A stretch of DNA of 31,981 nt from CAYXVB01 sp964467785 (GCA_964467785.1 CAYXVB010000021.1:1-31981), one strand, 5' to 3'; shown: positions 24,134 to 31,598, numbered from the stretch's first letter. The notes: a model not told the origin generated them from the sequence alone. A program made the numbers and translations.

Positions 24134-25376
24134 CGGCGAAGGTCCCCATCACGCGACGGAGCGCCGTCTGGACCTGCGCCCGCTTGTACTCGCTATGGGC
24201 GCTGCGTCCGCGCTCGTTATCCTCGGCGCTCGCCCGGTCCACCAGCTGCACTTCGAATGGATAAAAGAAACGAACTTCCTTCTGAACGTGCTTGAGATCG
24301 AGGCGCTCGATGCCTTTGGAGACCTCGCTGCCGGCGACCAGGCCCTTTTGCAAGGATTTGAGGCTCTTAAGCTCTTCGTAAAGCGGATTGCGCAGCTTGA
24401 TCAACTGCCGACAGGTGAACTGGATCGCGCGATAGAACTCGCTCGAGTGCGGATTTTCAGGATTGACGCGCGGCGGCCGTGCGGCATCTTCGAGCGCGGC
24501 GACCAAGGCCTCCTCGCTCATCCCTCCGTTCTCGGTGATCGCGAGCAGCTTGCCGGCTTCCTCACGGAAGATATCGAGTTCCACCAGCGTATTGCGCGAG
24601 CGGCTCGGCTTGATGTTGGGCGGCATCACCAGCATCTTGTCTTTGAGGTATTTGACGACCCGGAGCGCATCCAAGCGGGTCCTGGTAATAAATCGGATTC
24701 CGACGCGATCAAAGATATCCTCGGCCACGTTCTCCGGCTTGTGCAAAAGCTTGAGAATCGTGGAATCGCGCGACTTTTTTGGCTTTGTCTCAAAGGCTTC
24801 GAGGTTCACTCGGGCCGGATCTTCTTCCCGTTCGCCGAGGTAGAGCTTGCCTTCGCCGTCACGGTGGATGACTTTGTAAAACCGGTCGAAAATCTGCTGC
24901 TGGATGTCGCTGAAATGCTGGGAGCGCAGATCCTTGTCGATATGCGCGATGGTATGCATGATCTTCAGCAGGCTGCAGGCCCAGTTGCGAAGCTGCATGC
25001 CCTGACTATCCGAGGTCTGCCCCGGATAGTTGAGGTTGGCCATCAGGAAGAGCTCGCGCACGTCCGTGAGCTCGAGGATCTTGCGCGGAATCTCCAGCTT
25101 GAGTCCTTGGGGATTCTCCGGCTGCAGGAAGTACCGACGGGCGAAGTTCAACGCCTCATGATAGTTTCCCAGGACCTCCGCGCGCTCGATAGGATTTTCG
25201 AGATCGTAACCGTAGCTCTCGACGAATCGATGTGCCTCGTCAAGGGACCGGATCGTGAAGCCGGATGGCGAGTCAATGGACGACTTGCCGCTGACGATCA
25301 CGTCCAGAACGTCCCAATTGAAGCTGTATCTGGTCCGGAGCGAGTTGATTCCCGGAGCCGTTGATCTCGAAGTCAT
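24120..25376 (-). CDS. RelA/SpoT-like domain protein of uncharacterised family
   Basis: This 418-residue cytoplasmic protein has a C-terminal half following the (p)ppGpp-synthetase pattern. A basic loop lies at 198-210 (KPKKSRDSTILKLL). DIFDRVGIRFIT (220-231) matches the D-x2-G-x-R strand, and SRSRNTL follows at 258-264. FYRAIQF (314-320) corresponds to the Y-x-S/A-[IL]-H segment with Gln instead of His. FEVQLVD (374-380) carries the EvQ Glu375, and H394-x2-YK follows. The N-terminal ~190 residues are helical and unfamiliar. I recall such proteins as TIGR04552, mostly from Bdellovibrio and myxobacteria, but could not verify it. Alarmone synthesis is possible, not shown. It overlaps the flavoprotein gene downstream by 14 bp. 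Confidence 0.65.
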   Translation of the reverse strand: MTSRSTAPGINSLRTRYSFNWDVLDVIVSGKSSIDSPSGFTIRSLDEAHRFVESYGYDLENPIERAEVLGNYHEALNFARRYFLQPENPQGLKLEIPRKILELTDVRELFLMANLNYPGQTSDSQGMQLRNWACSLLKIMHTIAHIDKDLRSQHFSDIQQQIFDRFYKVIHRDGEGKLYLGEREEDPARVNLEAFETKPKKSRDSTILKLLHKPENVAEDIFDRVGIRFITRTRLDALRVVKYLKDKMLVMPPNIKPSRSRNTLVELDIFREEAGKLLAITENGGMSEEALVAALEDAARPPRVNPENPHSSEFYRAIQFTCRQLIKLRNPLYEELKSLKSLQKGLVAGSEVSKGIERLDLKHVQKEVRFFYPFEVQLVDRASAEDNERGRSAHSEYKRAQVQTALRRVMGTFADALR

Positions 25377-25430
25377 GACTTGACTGGCAGCTTAGCCGAT
25401 GGAGCCCTAGAGCAGCAACGGGAAAAGGTC

Positions 25431-25460
25431 GGCGCCCCGTACTGAATGTCCCGGGGCGCC
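25431..25460 (-). terminator. probable terminator downstream of the broken lipoprotein gene
   Basis: GGCGCCCCG (25431-25439) and CGGGGCGCC (25452-25460) form a perfect 9-bp GC-rich stem with a 12-base loop. On the minus strand it is followed by GACCTTTTCC, a short T-run. It lies between the lipoprotein remnant and the RelA-like gene. This suggests the three-gene operon has its own promoter. Confidence 0.6.
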
Positions 25461-25483
25461 ACGAATGGACTGAGTCGTAAAAC

Positions 25484-26285
25484 TTATTCGTCGCGGAACA
25501 GGCTCCGCTCCGTGGTAGTCCGGCGGAACTCGATGTGACGAACCTTGCCGTTCGACATGCGCTCGGCCAAGTCGGCGTCAGTATAGACATTGGAGAAGGT
25601 GGCGCCGACGAGAGTAAAGGACTCGCCATCCGGGCTGCCCTTGATATCGGTGACCGACTTGTACGACTCGCCTTTGGCGTTGAGCAATTCGTAAATCTCG
25701 TTATTGGTGTACATGAAGTAAACCGCGCCACTCCGGGTACGGAACATCAGGCGATGACCGACGACGACGATCTCGTCGATGTCCTAGCTGACACCATTGC
25801 GAGCGAGGTTGAACTTGGTCACCGGACAAGTACTGCCATAGCGATAAACGCCCTTGGTAGTCACGGTGACTATCTTGCCCGAGTCGCGAAGGAGGAAGAC
25901 CTCCATCGAAGTCTTACCGGAAGAGCTCTTGATCTGCTTGCAGGACTGAACATTGTCGTCAATCCGGTCGAAATCGTTCCCGCTCAAGCGGCAGCCTGCT
26001 TGCTTGACCCGGCTGGCACACTTGCGCGCGGCCGCGTTAGCTGGCTCCCGGTCCTCGCCGAGCACCCAGCCGTNNNNNNNNNNTGGGATGCCGATCAGTT
26101 CGCACATGACCAGTCCGTCGCCGCTGCGCGCGCGGCGGGGTGACTTCCCGGTCCTCGCCGAGCACCCAGCCGTATTTTTCAGTCGTCGCCTCAGCCGCAA
26201 GCCGAGTGTTCGGAGCGGTACTACAGCCCGCCAGCCACGCCATGCCAACAGCCAACCCCACTGCCTAGAATGATCTTTTCATCAT
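25484..26285 (-). pseudogene. lipoprotein gene broken by two in-frame TAG codons, a frame change and an assembly gap
   Basis: AAGGAT precedes ATG 26285 (ATG 26282 next). The frame reads MMKRSF, TAG (26265-26267), then AVGLAVGMAWLAGCSTAPN, a perfect lipobox signal peptide with an amber codon inside it. It continues to KYGWVLGEDRE. After the N gap (26074-26083) a second frame starts with GWVLGEDREPANAAARKC and runs through a four-cysteine domain (C in RKC, AGC, QSC, STC) to NLARNGVS. There TAG 25784-25786 is followed in frame by DIDEIVVVGHRLMFRTRSGAVYF, continuing to TAA 25484. Without the ambers it would be a ~250-residue lipoprotein. GTG 26261 is a possible fallback start. Other genes here use TAG as a normal stop, so decay or sequence error is likelier than recoding. 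Confidence 0.65.
26046..26173. repeat. 28-bp direct repeat flanking a 10-N gap
   Basis: Identical 28-bp copies lie at 26046-26073 and 26146-26173. The left copy ends exactly where the ten Ns (26074-26083) begin. Both encode YGWVLGEDRE on the minus strand. This is the signature of contigs broken at a repeat. Either the gene has a true internal duplication or the scaffold duplicated one copy. Confidence 0.85.
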
Positions 26286-26424
26286 GATATTCATCCTTGA
26301 TTCACTTGATTGATCTATATTCGAAAAATTATTTCATTCGACAACAAGCCATCCTAAGGAGTTCACGCGACAAAACAATAAGCAAAGTTTGCCCCCGGCC
26401 GCCTCCAACTGATATGGGCATTTC

Positions 26425-26820
26425 ATGTCCAAGGTCCATCATTGCCAAATCCAGGTCCGCGGTTACGAACTCGACAGCTACCAGCACGTCAACCACGCCA
26501 ACTATCTCAATTATCTGGAGCACGCGCGCTGGCAGTTCCTCTACAGCGAGGGCATCACGCTGCCTCGGCTCAACGAGTGGAAACGCTGGCCTGTCATCGC
26601 GGAGATCAACATCAAGTACCTCAAGCCGGCCTTCATGGGCGAAACGCTCGACATCGAAACCCAGGTGACCGGGATGCGCCGAGTGGGCTTCGCCCTCGAG
26701 CAAAGGATCTACCGTTCCGGAATCCTGATCCTCGAAGCTAAAATCGGCTCCGTGATCGTCAACGAGCTGGGCCGACCTGACGAGGTACCGGACGCCTTCA
26801 AATCGCTATCCACTTCCTGA
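26425..26820 (+). CDS. hotdog-fold acyl-CoA thioesterase, YbgC/4HBT type
   Basis: This 131-residue cytoplasmic protein is normal in length for single hotdog thioesterases that hydrolyse acyl-CoA. The N-terminal signature is ELDSYQHVNHANYLNYLEHARWQF, with the catalytic Asp in ELDSYQHVNH (residue ~15) and the central hotdog helix. The strands INIKYLKPAFMGETLDIETQV and RIYRSGILILEAKIGSVIVN complete the fold. No strong ribosome-binding site is seen just before the ATG. It is divergent from the broken lipoprotein gene across about 140 bp of AT-rich DNA that should hold both promoters. The membrane fusion gene starts 66 bp later. The acyl substrate is unknown. Confidence 0.9.
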   Translation: MSKVHHCQIQVRGYELDSYQHVNHANYLNYLEHARWQFLYSEGITLPRLNEWKRWPVIAEINIKYLKPAFMGETLDIETQVTGMRRVGFALEQRIYRSGILILEAKIGSVIVNELGRPDEVPDAFKSLSTS

Positions 26821-26886
26821 GCTCCCGGAGCGCCACTGTCTTGGCGCTGGCGCTCCGTATCGCCCCCGTCTATCCTTAGATTTAGA

Positions 26887-28449
26887 ATGGACCCGCGCGC
26901 CTGGGAAGACCTTCGCAGATTCGGAGACCGAACGAGCTCATTCATGAGCCTCTACCCCGGCTTCCGTAGCTTTCTCCTTCCCTCCGAGGGGCCAGGTGGA
27001 CGCATCCAGTATCATGAGACGCAGCGAGCCCGCGTCGCCGCCGCCGAGCCGCTCGCGCCCGAACCCCTGCGCGCCGAGGCATTCGAGACCTTTGCGCGGG
27101 AATGCCGGGACCTCGACCTGCGCGCCCTCATGCTGCCCGTATCCGAAGCGCTCTCGGGCGAGCTGGTACGACGCGGAAACCACCGCCTCCAGATCGGCGC
27201 GGAGCCGATCTTCGACCTCGCGGAATATTTTGGCTGGGACCTCGATCCGATCGAGACTTTTCCCCGTGCCCGCTCGCTCAAGCGGCGCGGTGCCCGCGTC
27301 GTCGAGATCCCCGCCGCTGACTTCGCCTCCGACCCCCGCTTTCGCAAACTGATGGACGACTGGCTCGCCAGCCGCAAAACCGCGCCGCTGAGCTTTCTGA
27401 GTCAGCCGGACCCCTGGTTCGCGCTGGAAGAACGCAAGTTCTTCGCCGTCGAAGTCGAAGGCCGCTTCTGCGGCTTCGTCTCCGCGGTCCCGGTATACCC
27501 ACGAAAAGCCTGCTACCTTTCCGAAATCGTCTGCGCCCGGCCCTCCAAGTCCGGCACGACGGAGCTGCTCTTGATCGAGACGATGCGCAAGCTACTCGAG
27601 CAGGGCTGGCGCGAAGTTCGGCTCGGGATGGCGCCCCTTGCGCTTCGCGATCGGGGCACGGGCCTGCTGGATCGCGCGCTCGACTGGGCTTTCCGGCACT
27701 CGAGCCGCTTTTACAATTTTCGTTCGCTCTATGAGTTCAAGTGCAAGTTCAACCCGACGCGCTGGGACCCGCTCTTCCTAGTGTCGGACCAGCCGATCGG
27801 CCTGAGGGCGCTGGCCGAGGTGGTCGGCGCGCATTTGCCCGACCCCGCCGGTCGGGACTGGTCTCGTTGGCTTAGGCCCGGGCTCCGGCCTCGCGGCAAC
27901 TTGCGCCTGCCAGTCACCTTGGGATTGAGCGCAATCATCCTCGCGCTGCATGCGGCGCGTGCCGCGCATCCGGAGATCGCGCCGCTTTTCGAGCGAGTCC
28001 AGTTCCGCCCCACTCAGTGGGAACTCTTGCCGCTCGCCCTTGGCCCTCTTTTCCACAACACGGTCTACCACCTGCTCGGCGACACTTCGACGCTGATCGC
28101 TTTTTCAGGCGCGGTCGAGTGGATCGCCGGATCGCGCCTCGCGTTTCTGGCGGTAGGCGCGGGCCTCTGGCTCTCCAACCCGTTGACTGTGCTCCTGCTC
28201 GATCCGACGCTGCGACTCCTCGGCGACCAGGTGGCCTACGCGAAGTTCTTGAGCATACCGGACATGGGCGCCTCCAACGGAGTCTACGCGGCCGCCGGCG
28301 CATTGGCCGCCCTCGTCGCCCGACCGCGCGCGATCCTTCTGCCACTGGCGCTGAACGCCCTGTTTTACACCTGGGTTTCCGGCAAGATCCTGGCGCTCCA
28401 TCATCTTGTCGCCCTGGCGCTGGGCTTCTTTCTCGGAATCGTGATATAA
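26887..28449 (+). CDS. DUF2156 (MprF-like acyltransferase) domain fused to a rhomboid-like membrane domain
   Basis: This is a 520-residue two-part protein. Residues ~1-300 are a soluble double-GNAT DUF2156 domain of the kind that transfers aminoacyl groups to phosphatidylglycerol in MprF. Seen here are RALMLPVSEAL, FFAVEVEGRFCGFVSAVPVY, EIVCARPSKSGTTELLLIETM and the closing FYNFRSLYEFKCKFNP-RWDP. Residues ~340-520 hold about six helices with rhomboid landmarks: HNTVYHLLGD (390-399), GASNGVYAAAG with Ser463 in a GxSx motif, and HHLVALALGFFLG with His505/506. MprF has its membrane part N-terminal and unrelated, so this order is unusual. An FBP gene follows 7 bp later. Protease or lipid-modifying activity is inferred, not shown. 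Confidence 0.82.
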   Translation: MDPRAWEDLRRFGDRTSSFMSLYPGFRSFLLPSEGPGGRIQYHETQRARVAAAEPLAPEPLRAEAFETFARECRDLDLRALMLPVSEALSGELVRRGNHRLQIGAEPIFDLAEYFGWDLDPIETFPRARSLKRRGARVVEIPAADFASDPRFRKLMDDWLASRKTAPLSFLSQPDPWFALEERKFFAVEVEGRFCGFVSAVPVYPRKACYLSEIVCARPSKSGTTELLLIETMRKLLEQGWREVRLGMAPLALRDRGTGLLDRALDWAFRHSSRFYNFRSLYEFKCKFNPTRWDPLFLVSDQPIGLRALAEVVGAHLPDPAGRDWSRWLRPGLRPRGNLRLPVTLGLSAIILALHAARAAHPEIAPLFERVQFRPTQWELLPLALGPLFHNTVYHLLGDTSTLIAFSGAVEWIAGSRLAFLAVGAGLWLSNPLTVLLLDPTLRLLGDQVAYAKFLSIPDMGASNGVYAAAGALAALVARPRAILLPLALNALFYTWVSGKILALHHLVALALGFFLGIVI

Positions 28450-28456
28450 TTTACAC

Positions 28457-28918
28457 ATGTTCAGAATAGAATCCGAGAAGGACCTGATCGAATCGTTTCG
28501 CCTCCTGGACCGCCCGGAGCTCGAGCTGCCCGACGGCATCTCCTACCCGCTCGACGTCAAGGATTACTACTCTTGGACGGACCCTTCGGGTCATCGAGCG
28601 TTTGTGCTCTTCAAGGGCAATGACCGCAGGCATCCCGTCGGTATCGTCTTCAGACAAGGGTCCGGGCCGTCCGCTCCTGCTTCCATGTGCGAGTGGTGCC
28701 ACGCGGTCCGCGCCGGCGACGCGATCACGCTGATGACCGCCACGGCGAGCGCCAGCCGCCGCGTGGGCGTGAACCTCTGCCGCGGCATTACCTGCCGCGA
28801 CAAGATCGAGGCCGCCGCCCCGGGTGCGGACGATCTTCCCCGCATGGGCGATGAGCGCGGGCGGATTCATCAAGTTGTCCGGCGAATGGGGGACTTCGCC
28901 CGCCGCCACTTGGTCTAA
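28457..28918 (+). CDS. FBP-domain (EF-G-binding type) treble-clef zinc protein
   Basis: This 153-residue cytoplasmic protein resembles the C-terminal zinc domain of FusB/FBP elongation factor G-binding proteins. The zinc ligands are C78 and C81 (CEWC) and C108 and C113 (CRGITC). Between them is the family stretch AITLMTATASASRRVGVNLC. Upstream lies SGHRAFVLFKGNDRRHPVGIVF. In FusB the domain binds EF-G and releases stalled complexes. The stand-alone FBP proteins are less studied, so the role here is by family only. It begins 7 bp after the rhomboid fusion gene and is surely cotranscribed. Confidence 0.85.
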   Translation: MFRIESEKDLIESFRLLDRPELELPDGISYPLDVKDYYSWTDPSGHRAFVLFKGNDRRHPVGIVFRQGSGPSAPASMCEWCHAVRAGDAITLMTATASASRRVGVNLCRGITCRDKIEAAAPGADDLPRMGDERGRIHQVVRRMGDFARRHLV

Positions 28919-28998
28919 GTCCGAAATTTTAATCAGACAAACTTATTAAACAAAATTATTTCAAATCATTTTTTTAATAGGCATACCGGGCGAGCTAT

Positions 28999-29035
28999 TG
29001 CGGCACGCCGATGACGAATCGGCGTCGTCGCCGCA
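28999..29035 (+). promoter_or_regulatory. strong hairpin in the leader of the small secreted-protein gene
   Basis: TGCGGC-ACGCCGAT-GACGA-ATCGGCGT-CGTC-GCCGCA: an 8-bp perfect inner stem (29005-29012 / 29018-29025) stacked on a 6-bp outer stem (28999-29004 / 29030-29035) with a 4-base bulge. It ends 17 bases before ATG 29053. No T-run follows, so it is not a typical terminator. It may act on the leader RNA. Confidence 0.55.
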
Positions 29036-29052
29036 CTTATCGGAGCCTATTT

Positions 29053-29442
29053 ATGAAAAAGTTTGCTGCTTTCGCCTCCGTTTTCATGCTCTCCCAAATT
29101 GCCGTCTCCGTGGCGTCTGCCGCCCCCACCGTCTTCAAGGACGAGCGCCAGGCCGTCGAAGTACTCCGCTGCCGCACCGTCCAATACGGCGCTGATTACG
29201 GTCAGCTCGTCCGCATCGCCTCGCGCTTCATCGGCCCGGGCGATGTGCAGGAATTCTTCGCCGAGCTGACTGAGAACACGGCCACTAATCTTTCCTTTCC
29301 TCGGTATAGGCCAGCTGGCGCTCCACCATCTCCCGGTACGCGCGCGCCATCTGGCCTGTATCCACTCCCGGCGCCAGCGTCCGGACAAGTTCGATCACGG
29401 CTTCAACGGTGGAGAGACAGTACCGCGACGGCTGTTTTTTGA
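29053..29442 (+). CDS. small secreted protein, probably with a replaced C-terminus
   Basis: The ATG at 29053 starts a good Sec signal peptide (MKKFAAFASVFMLSQIAVSVASA, cleavage near residue 23), with CGGAG upstream. The next ~55 residues look like a genuine protein (TVFKDERQAVEVLRCRTVQYG, SRFIGPGDVQEFFAELTENT). From about residue 78 onward the frame is antisense to the DTW-domain gene and becomes Pro/Arg/Ser-rich. The 158-bp convergent overlap suggests that the original 3' end was lost and the frame now runs into the neighbour. An open frame continues up to 29011 but has no better start. Whether it is expressed is uncertain. No family was recognised. Confidence 0.55.
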   Translation: MKKFAAFASVFMLSQIAVSVASAAPTVFKDERQAVEVLRCRTVQYGADYGQLVRIASRFIGPGDVQEFFAELTENTATNLSFPRYRPAGAPPSPGTRAPSGLYPLPAPASGQVRSRLQRWRDSTATAVF

Positions 29443-29935
29443 ATCCATACTCCGAAGGCCGACTCGGGGTGAACGCCACACACTGCAACGCCGCAACCGC
29501 CGGGCTCTTTGCCAGCAGCGTCCGCGCGGTGCTCCAGGTCCCGTCGATCACAAAGACGGTGAGCCTCAGCCCACCGACCACTTTGCGAAGCCGGCCCAAC
29601 CCCTCGGGCGAGTCCAGCGCGACCGCCTCCCGCCCCGGATAGAGCACCACGCAGAGTCGCGACGGATCCTCTAATCGCGCCCGGACCTCTGGATGCGCAT
29701 CGCAATCCACTCCCTGGACGAGCGTCGAGGTACTGATCGCCAGATGCGCCATCCGCGCGGAAGCAGTCGACTTGCGCCGCTCCTTGGGATGCTGGAGGAT
29801 CACGAGGTCAAAGCCCGGGTCAAACGGCTTGAGTTCCGCGCAAAAGCACGCGACTTTCGGCCGCAAACAGCGATCACAAAAGGGACGCCTCTCGAGCGCA
29901 GGAGGATTCATCTGTCGGAAGGATCGAAGGCGCAT
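29285..29935 (-). CDS. DTW-domain protein, tRNA-uridine aminocarboxypropyltransferase family
   Basis: This 216-residue cytoplasmic enzyme belongs to the family (TapT in E. coli) that transfers the 3-amino-3-carboxypropyl group of S-adenosylmethionine to uridine in tRNA, forming acp3U. A zinc-type motif CDRCLRPKVACFC (~residues 21-33) is followed by FDLVILQHPKERRKSTASARM. The DTW motif appears as VIDGTWSTARTLL. The C-terminal block is PSEYGFKKQPSRYCLSTVEAV. The ATG at 29935 is taken; ATG 29911, eight codons in, is equally plausible. It is convergent with the small secreted-protein gene, overlapping it by 158 bp. Confidence 0.92.
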   Translation of the reverse strand: MRLRSFRQMNPPALERRPFCDRCLRPKVACFCAELKPFDPGFDLVILQHPKERRKSTASARMAHLAISTSTLVQGVDCDAHPEVRARLEDPSRLCVVLYPGREAVALDSPEGLGRLRKVVGGLRLTVFVIDGTWSTARTLLAKSPAVAALQCVAFTPSRPSEYGFKKQPSRYCLSTVEAVIELVRTLAPGVDTGQMARAYREMVERQLAYTEERKD

Positions 29936-30066
29936 GATCTTGCCCTATCTATACACGAGCCCGGACCACTTCGGCGAATCTCGGTTTTCGATTCATCTAG
30001 CGGAGCAAAACCGACAATAACCGACATTCGCCGAAGTCCGCCTTTCGTGCTAGCTTCTCCCCCCAG

Positions 30067-30600
30067 ATGACCCGAAGAGCCCTCCACTGGAACAGAATCA
30101 AAGGCCCTAAAGCCTGGGCCGCGCTCACTCTCGGCACTGCCGGAGGAGCAGGCCTCGCTCCTTTCGCACCGGGAACCTTTGGAACGCTCGTGGGTATTCC
30201 GCTCGCTTGGGCCACTTCAGATTGGGATGTCGAAGTTCGCGTCGTCGTATGGCTAGCGATCTTCGTCATCGGTACTTGGGCTTGCGCCGAAATCGATCGT
30301 CTCATGAAGTCCGGCGACAATCAGAACCTGGTCATTGACGAAGTCGTGGGCGTGGCGATCACAGGCTGGTTTGCCCAAGATTGGAAGCAGTGGGTCGCTG
30401 CATTTTTAATCTTTCGCCTCTTTGACATCATCAAGCTTCCACCCGTGCGACAGGTGGATCAATGGTCCAAGCATGCCGCGTTGCGCGGCGGGAAAAAGGG
30501 CTATTGGTTCGACGGGTTCGGGGTCATGGCCGATGACGTCGTCGCAGGTCTTCAAGGGTTGCTCTTGTTTTTGCTTCTGCAGAAAAGCGGCCTCATCTAA
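30067..30600 (+). CDS. pgpA: phosphatidylglycerophosphatase A
   Basis: This 177-residue inner-membrane enzyme dephosphorylates phosphatidylglycerophosphate to phosphatidylglycerol. The signature blocks are present: GLAPFAPGTFGTLVGIPLAW near residues 29-48, then DNQNLVIDEVVGVAITGWF with the catalytic acidic residues, and FRLFDIIKLPPVRQVDQWS. Late YWFDGFGVMADDVVAGL gives the final DD pair. Three or four membrane segments are visible. Length is normal. It is divergent from the DTW gene across about 130 bp. Its product is the substrate for MprF-type enzymes such as the DUF2156 protein encoded 1.6 kb upstream. Confidence 0.95.
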   Translation: MTRRALHWNRIKGPKAWAALTLGTAGGAGLAPFAPGTFGTLVGIPLAWATSDWDVEVRVVVWLAIFVIGTWACAEIDRLMKSGDNQNLVIDEVVGVAITGWFAQDWKQWVAAFLIFRLFDIIKLPPVRQVDQWSKHAALRGGKKGYWFDGFGVMADDVVAGLQGLLLFLLLQKSGLI

Positions 30601-30669
30601 GCGCCTTTGTTTTTTGCATAATTATTCCGGAATTGCGCCATCGTCCCCTTCATGGTCTAACCAGGCTGT

Positions 30670-30682
30670 CAGTGAATCACTG
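30670..30682. promoter_or_regulatory. 13-bp palindrome upstream of the cytochrome gene
   Basis: CAGTGA-A-TCACTG is perfect, 18 bases before the ATG at 30700. A second palindrome, ATTCCGGAAT, lies at 30624-30633. Both sit in the 99-bp gap after pgpA and are candidate operator sites; neither has been tied to a regulator. Confidence 0.4.
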
Positions 30683-30699
30683 CTTAATGAGGGGGGCAT

Positions 30700-31539
30700 A
30701 TGTTCAAACTGATTACCGCTATTTTCGCCGTCGCCGCGCTTCAGGCCGCTTCGGCTCACGCTGTTCCGAACTGTGACGATCCGCTTCGCAATCGCGAAGT
30801 CTGTTATAAAATGAATCACCTGCGCGCGCAGATCCACGCACTCGACGGCCAGCGCGAACTGATGCAGATGAATCCGAGCTTCTACACCGCCATCGGCAAG
30901 AGCCTTTCGACCACGGCGGACACGATCCTGCACTTGCTCGGCCCGGGACTTCCCGAGCACCAGCAAGGCCTCGCGGGCGTGAAACAGCTCGGTGACGAAA
31001 TCGCCTCGAACGCCACCAAGAACGACGTCTCGATGGCCGTCAACGCCAACCTTGTGCGTTCCAAGTGCGCCACCTGCCATGCCACGGCCAATCCCGCCGG
31101 TGGAGTCAAGTGGGACGACATCTTCAAGACCGACTGGACGCAGATCTCCATGCGCTGCTCCGATTTTGGTCGCAATCCTTACCTCTGCAAGAGCATGAAC
31201 GGCATGCTCAGCTCCTACGGCTACCTGCTCACCGGGTACAATGCCGACATGAAGAACTATGAGATGACCGAACAGGCCGCGAACGAAGTCGTCCGCATCT
31301 TGACGGACATCAAGGCCAAGAACTTCCGCCATCTTCCGGAGCCGCTCCGACTGCAGGCTGAGAGCGCCGCGCGCGAAGTCGCAACACTGGCTGCGCAGAG
31401 AGATCCGGCTGTGTTCGAACGGAGCCTCAGCGTCGCCAACGCCTGCATGCAATGCCATCAGGCCACCCGGGGTAACGGGGTTGCTCCACGGCTGAACTTC
31501 GCCGGCCTCGACCAGGGCCCGCTGAAGACTTGGAAGTAA
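30700..31539 (+). CDS. periplasmic di-haem c-type cytochrome
   Basis: This 279-residue protein has a Sec signal peptide (MFKLITAIFAVAALQAASAHA, cleavage near residue 21). Two haem c attachment motifs are present, CATCH (123-127) and CMQCH (249-253), about 120 residues apart. Four more cysteines (C25, C35, C153, C163) may form disulfides. The sequence between is largely helical, with each haem motif ending a helical bundle half. This suggests a duplicated helical cytochrome rather than a class I fold. No exact family was recognised. GAGGGGGG lies just before the ATG. A strong terminator follows 25 bp after the stop, so it is a one-gene transcript with its own promoter in the pgpA gap. Confidence 0.87.
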   Translation: MFKLITAIFAVAALQAASAHAVPNCDDPLRNREVCYKMNHLRAQIHALDGQRELMQMNPSFYTAIGKSLSTTADTILHLLGPGLPEHQQGLAGVKQLGDEIASNATKNDVSMAVNANLVRSKCATCHATANPAGGVKWDDIFKTDWTQISMRCSDFGRNPYLCKSMNGMLSSYGYLLTGYNADMKNYEMTEQAANEVVRILTDIKAKNFRHLPEPLRLQAESAAREVATLAAQRDPAVFERSLSVANACMQCHQATRGNGVAPRLNFAGLDQGPLKTWK

Positions 31540-31564
31540 ATTAAGACACGTTTCTATAATTGAG

Positions 31565-31598
31565 GGGACCGGCCAACTGCCGGTCCCTTTTTTATTTT
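31565..31598 (+). terminator. rho-independent terminator after the cytochrome gene
   Basis: GGGACCGGC (31565-31573), loop CAACT, GCCGGTCCC (31579-31587): a perfect 9-bp stem followed by TTTTTTATTTT (31588-31598). This is one of the clearest terminators in the window. Confidence 0.95.

Noticed and set aside
24033..25364. 443-residue open frame on + antisense to the RelA-like gene
   Set aside because: It has no domain, start context or protein-like composition of its own. The minus-strand gene has clear family motifs and operon overlaps. Long antisense frames are expected in GC-rich DNA.
25784..26267. Genome-wide reassignment of TAG to an amino acid, suggested by two in-frame TAGs in one gene
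   Set aside because: TAG ends several intact genes here at the expected place (2512-2514, 4712-4714, 19846-19848, 24120-24122) and no other gene has internal TAG.
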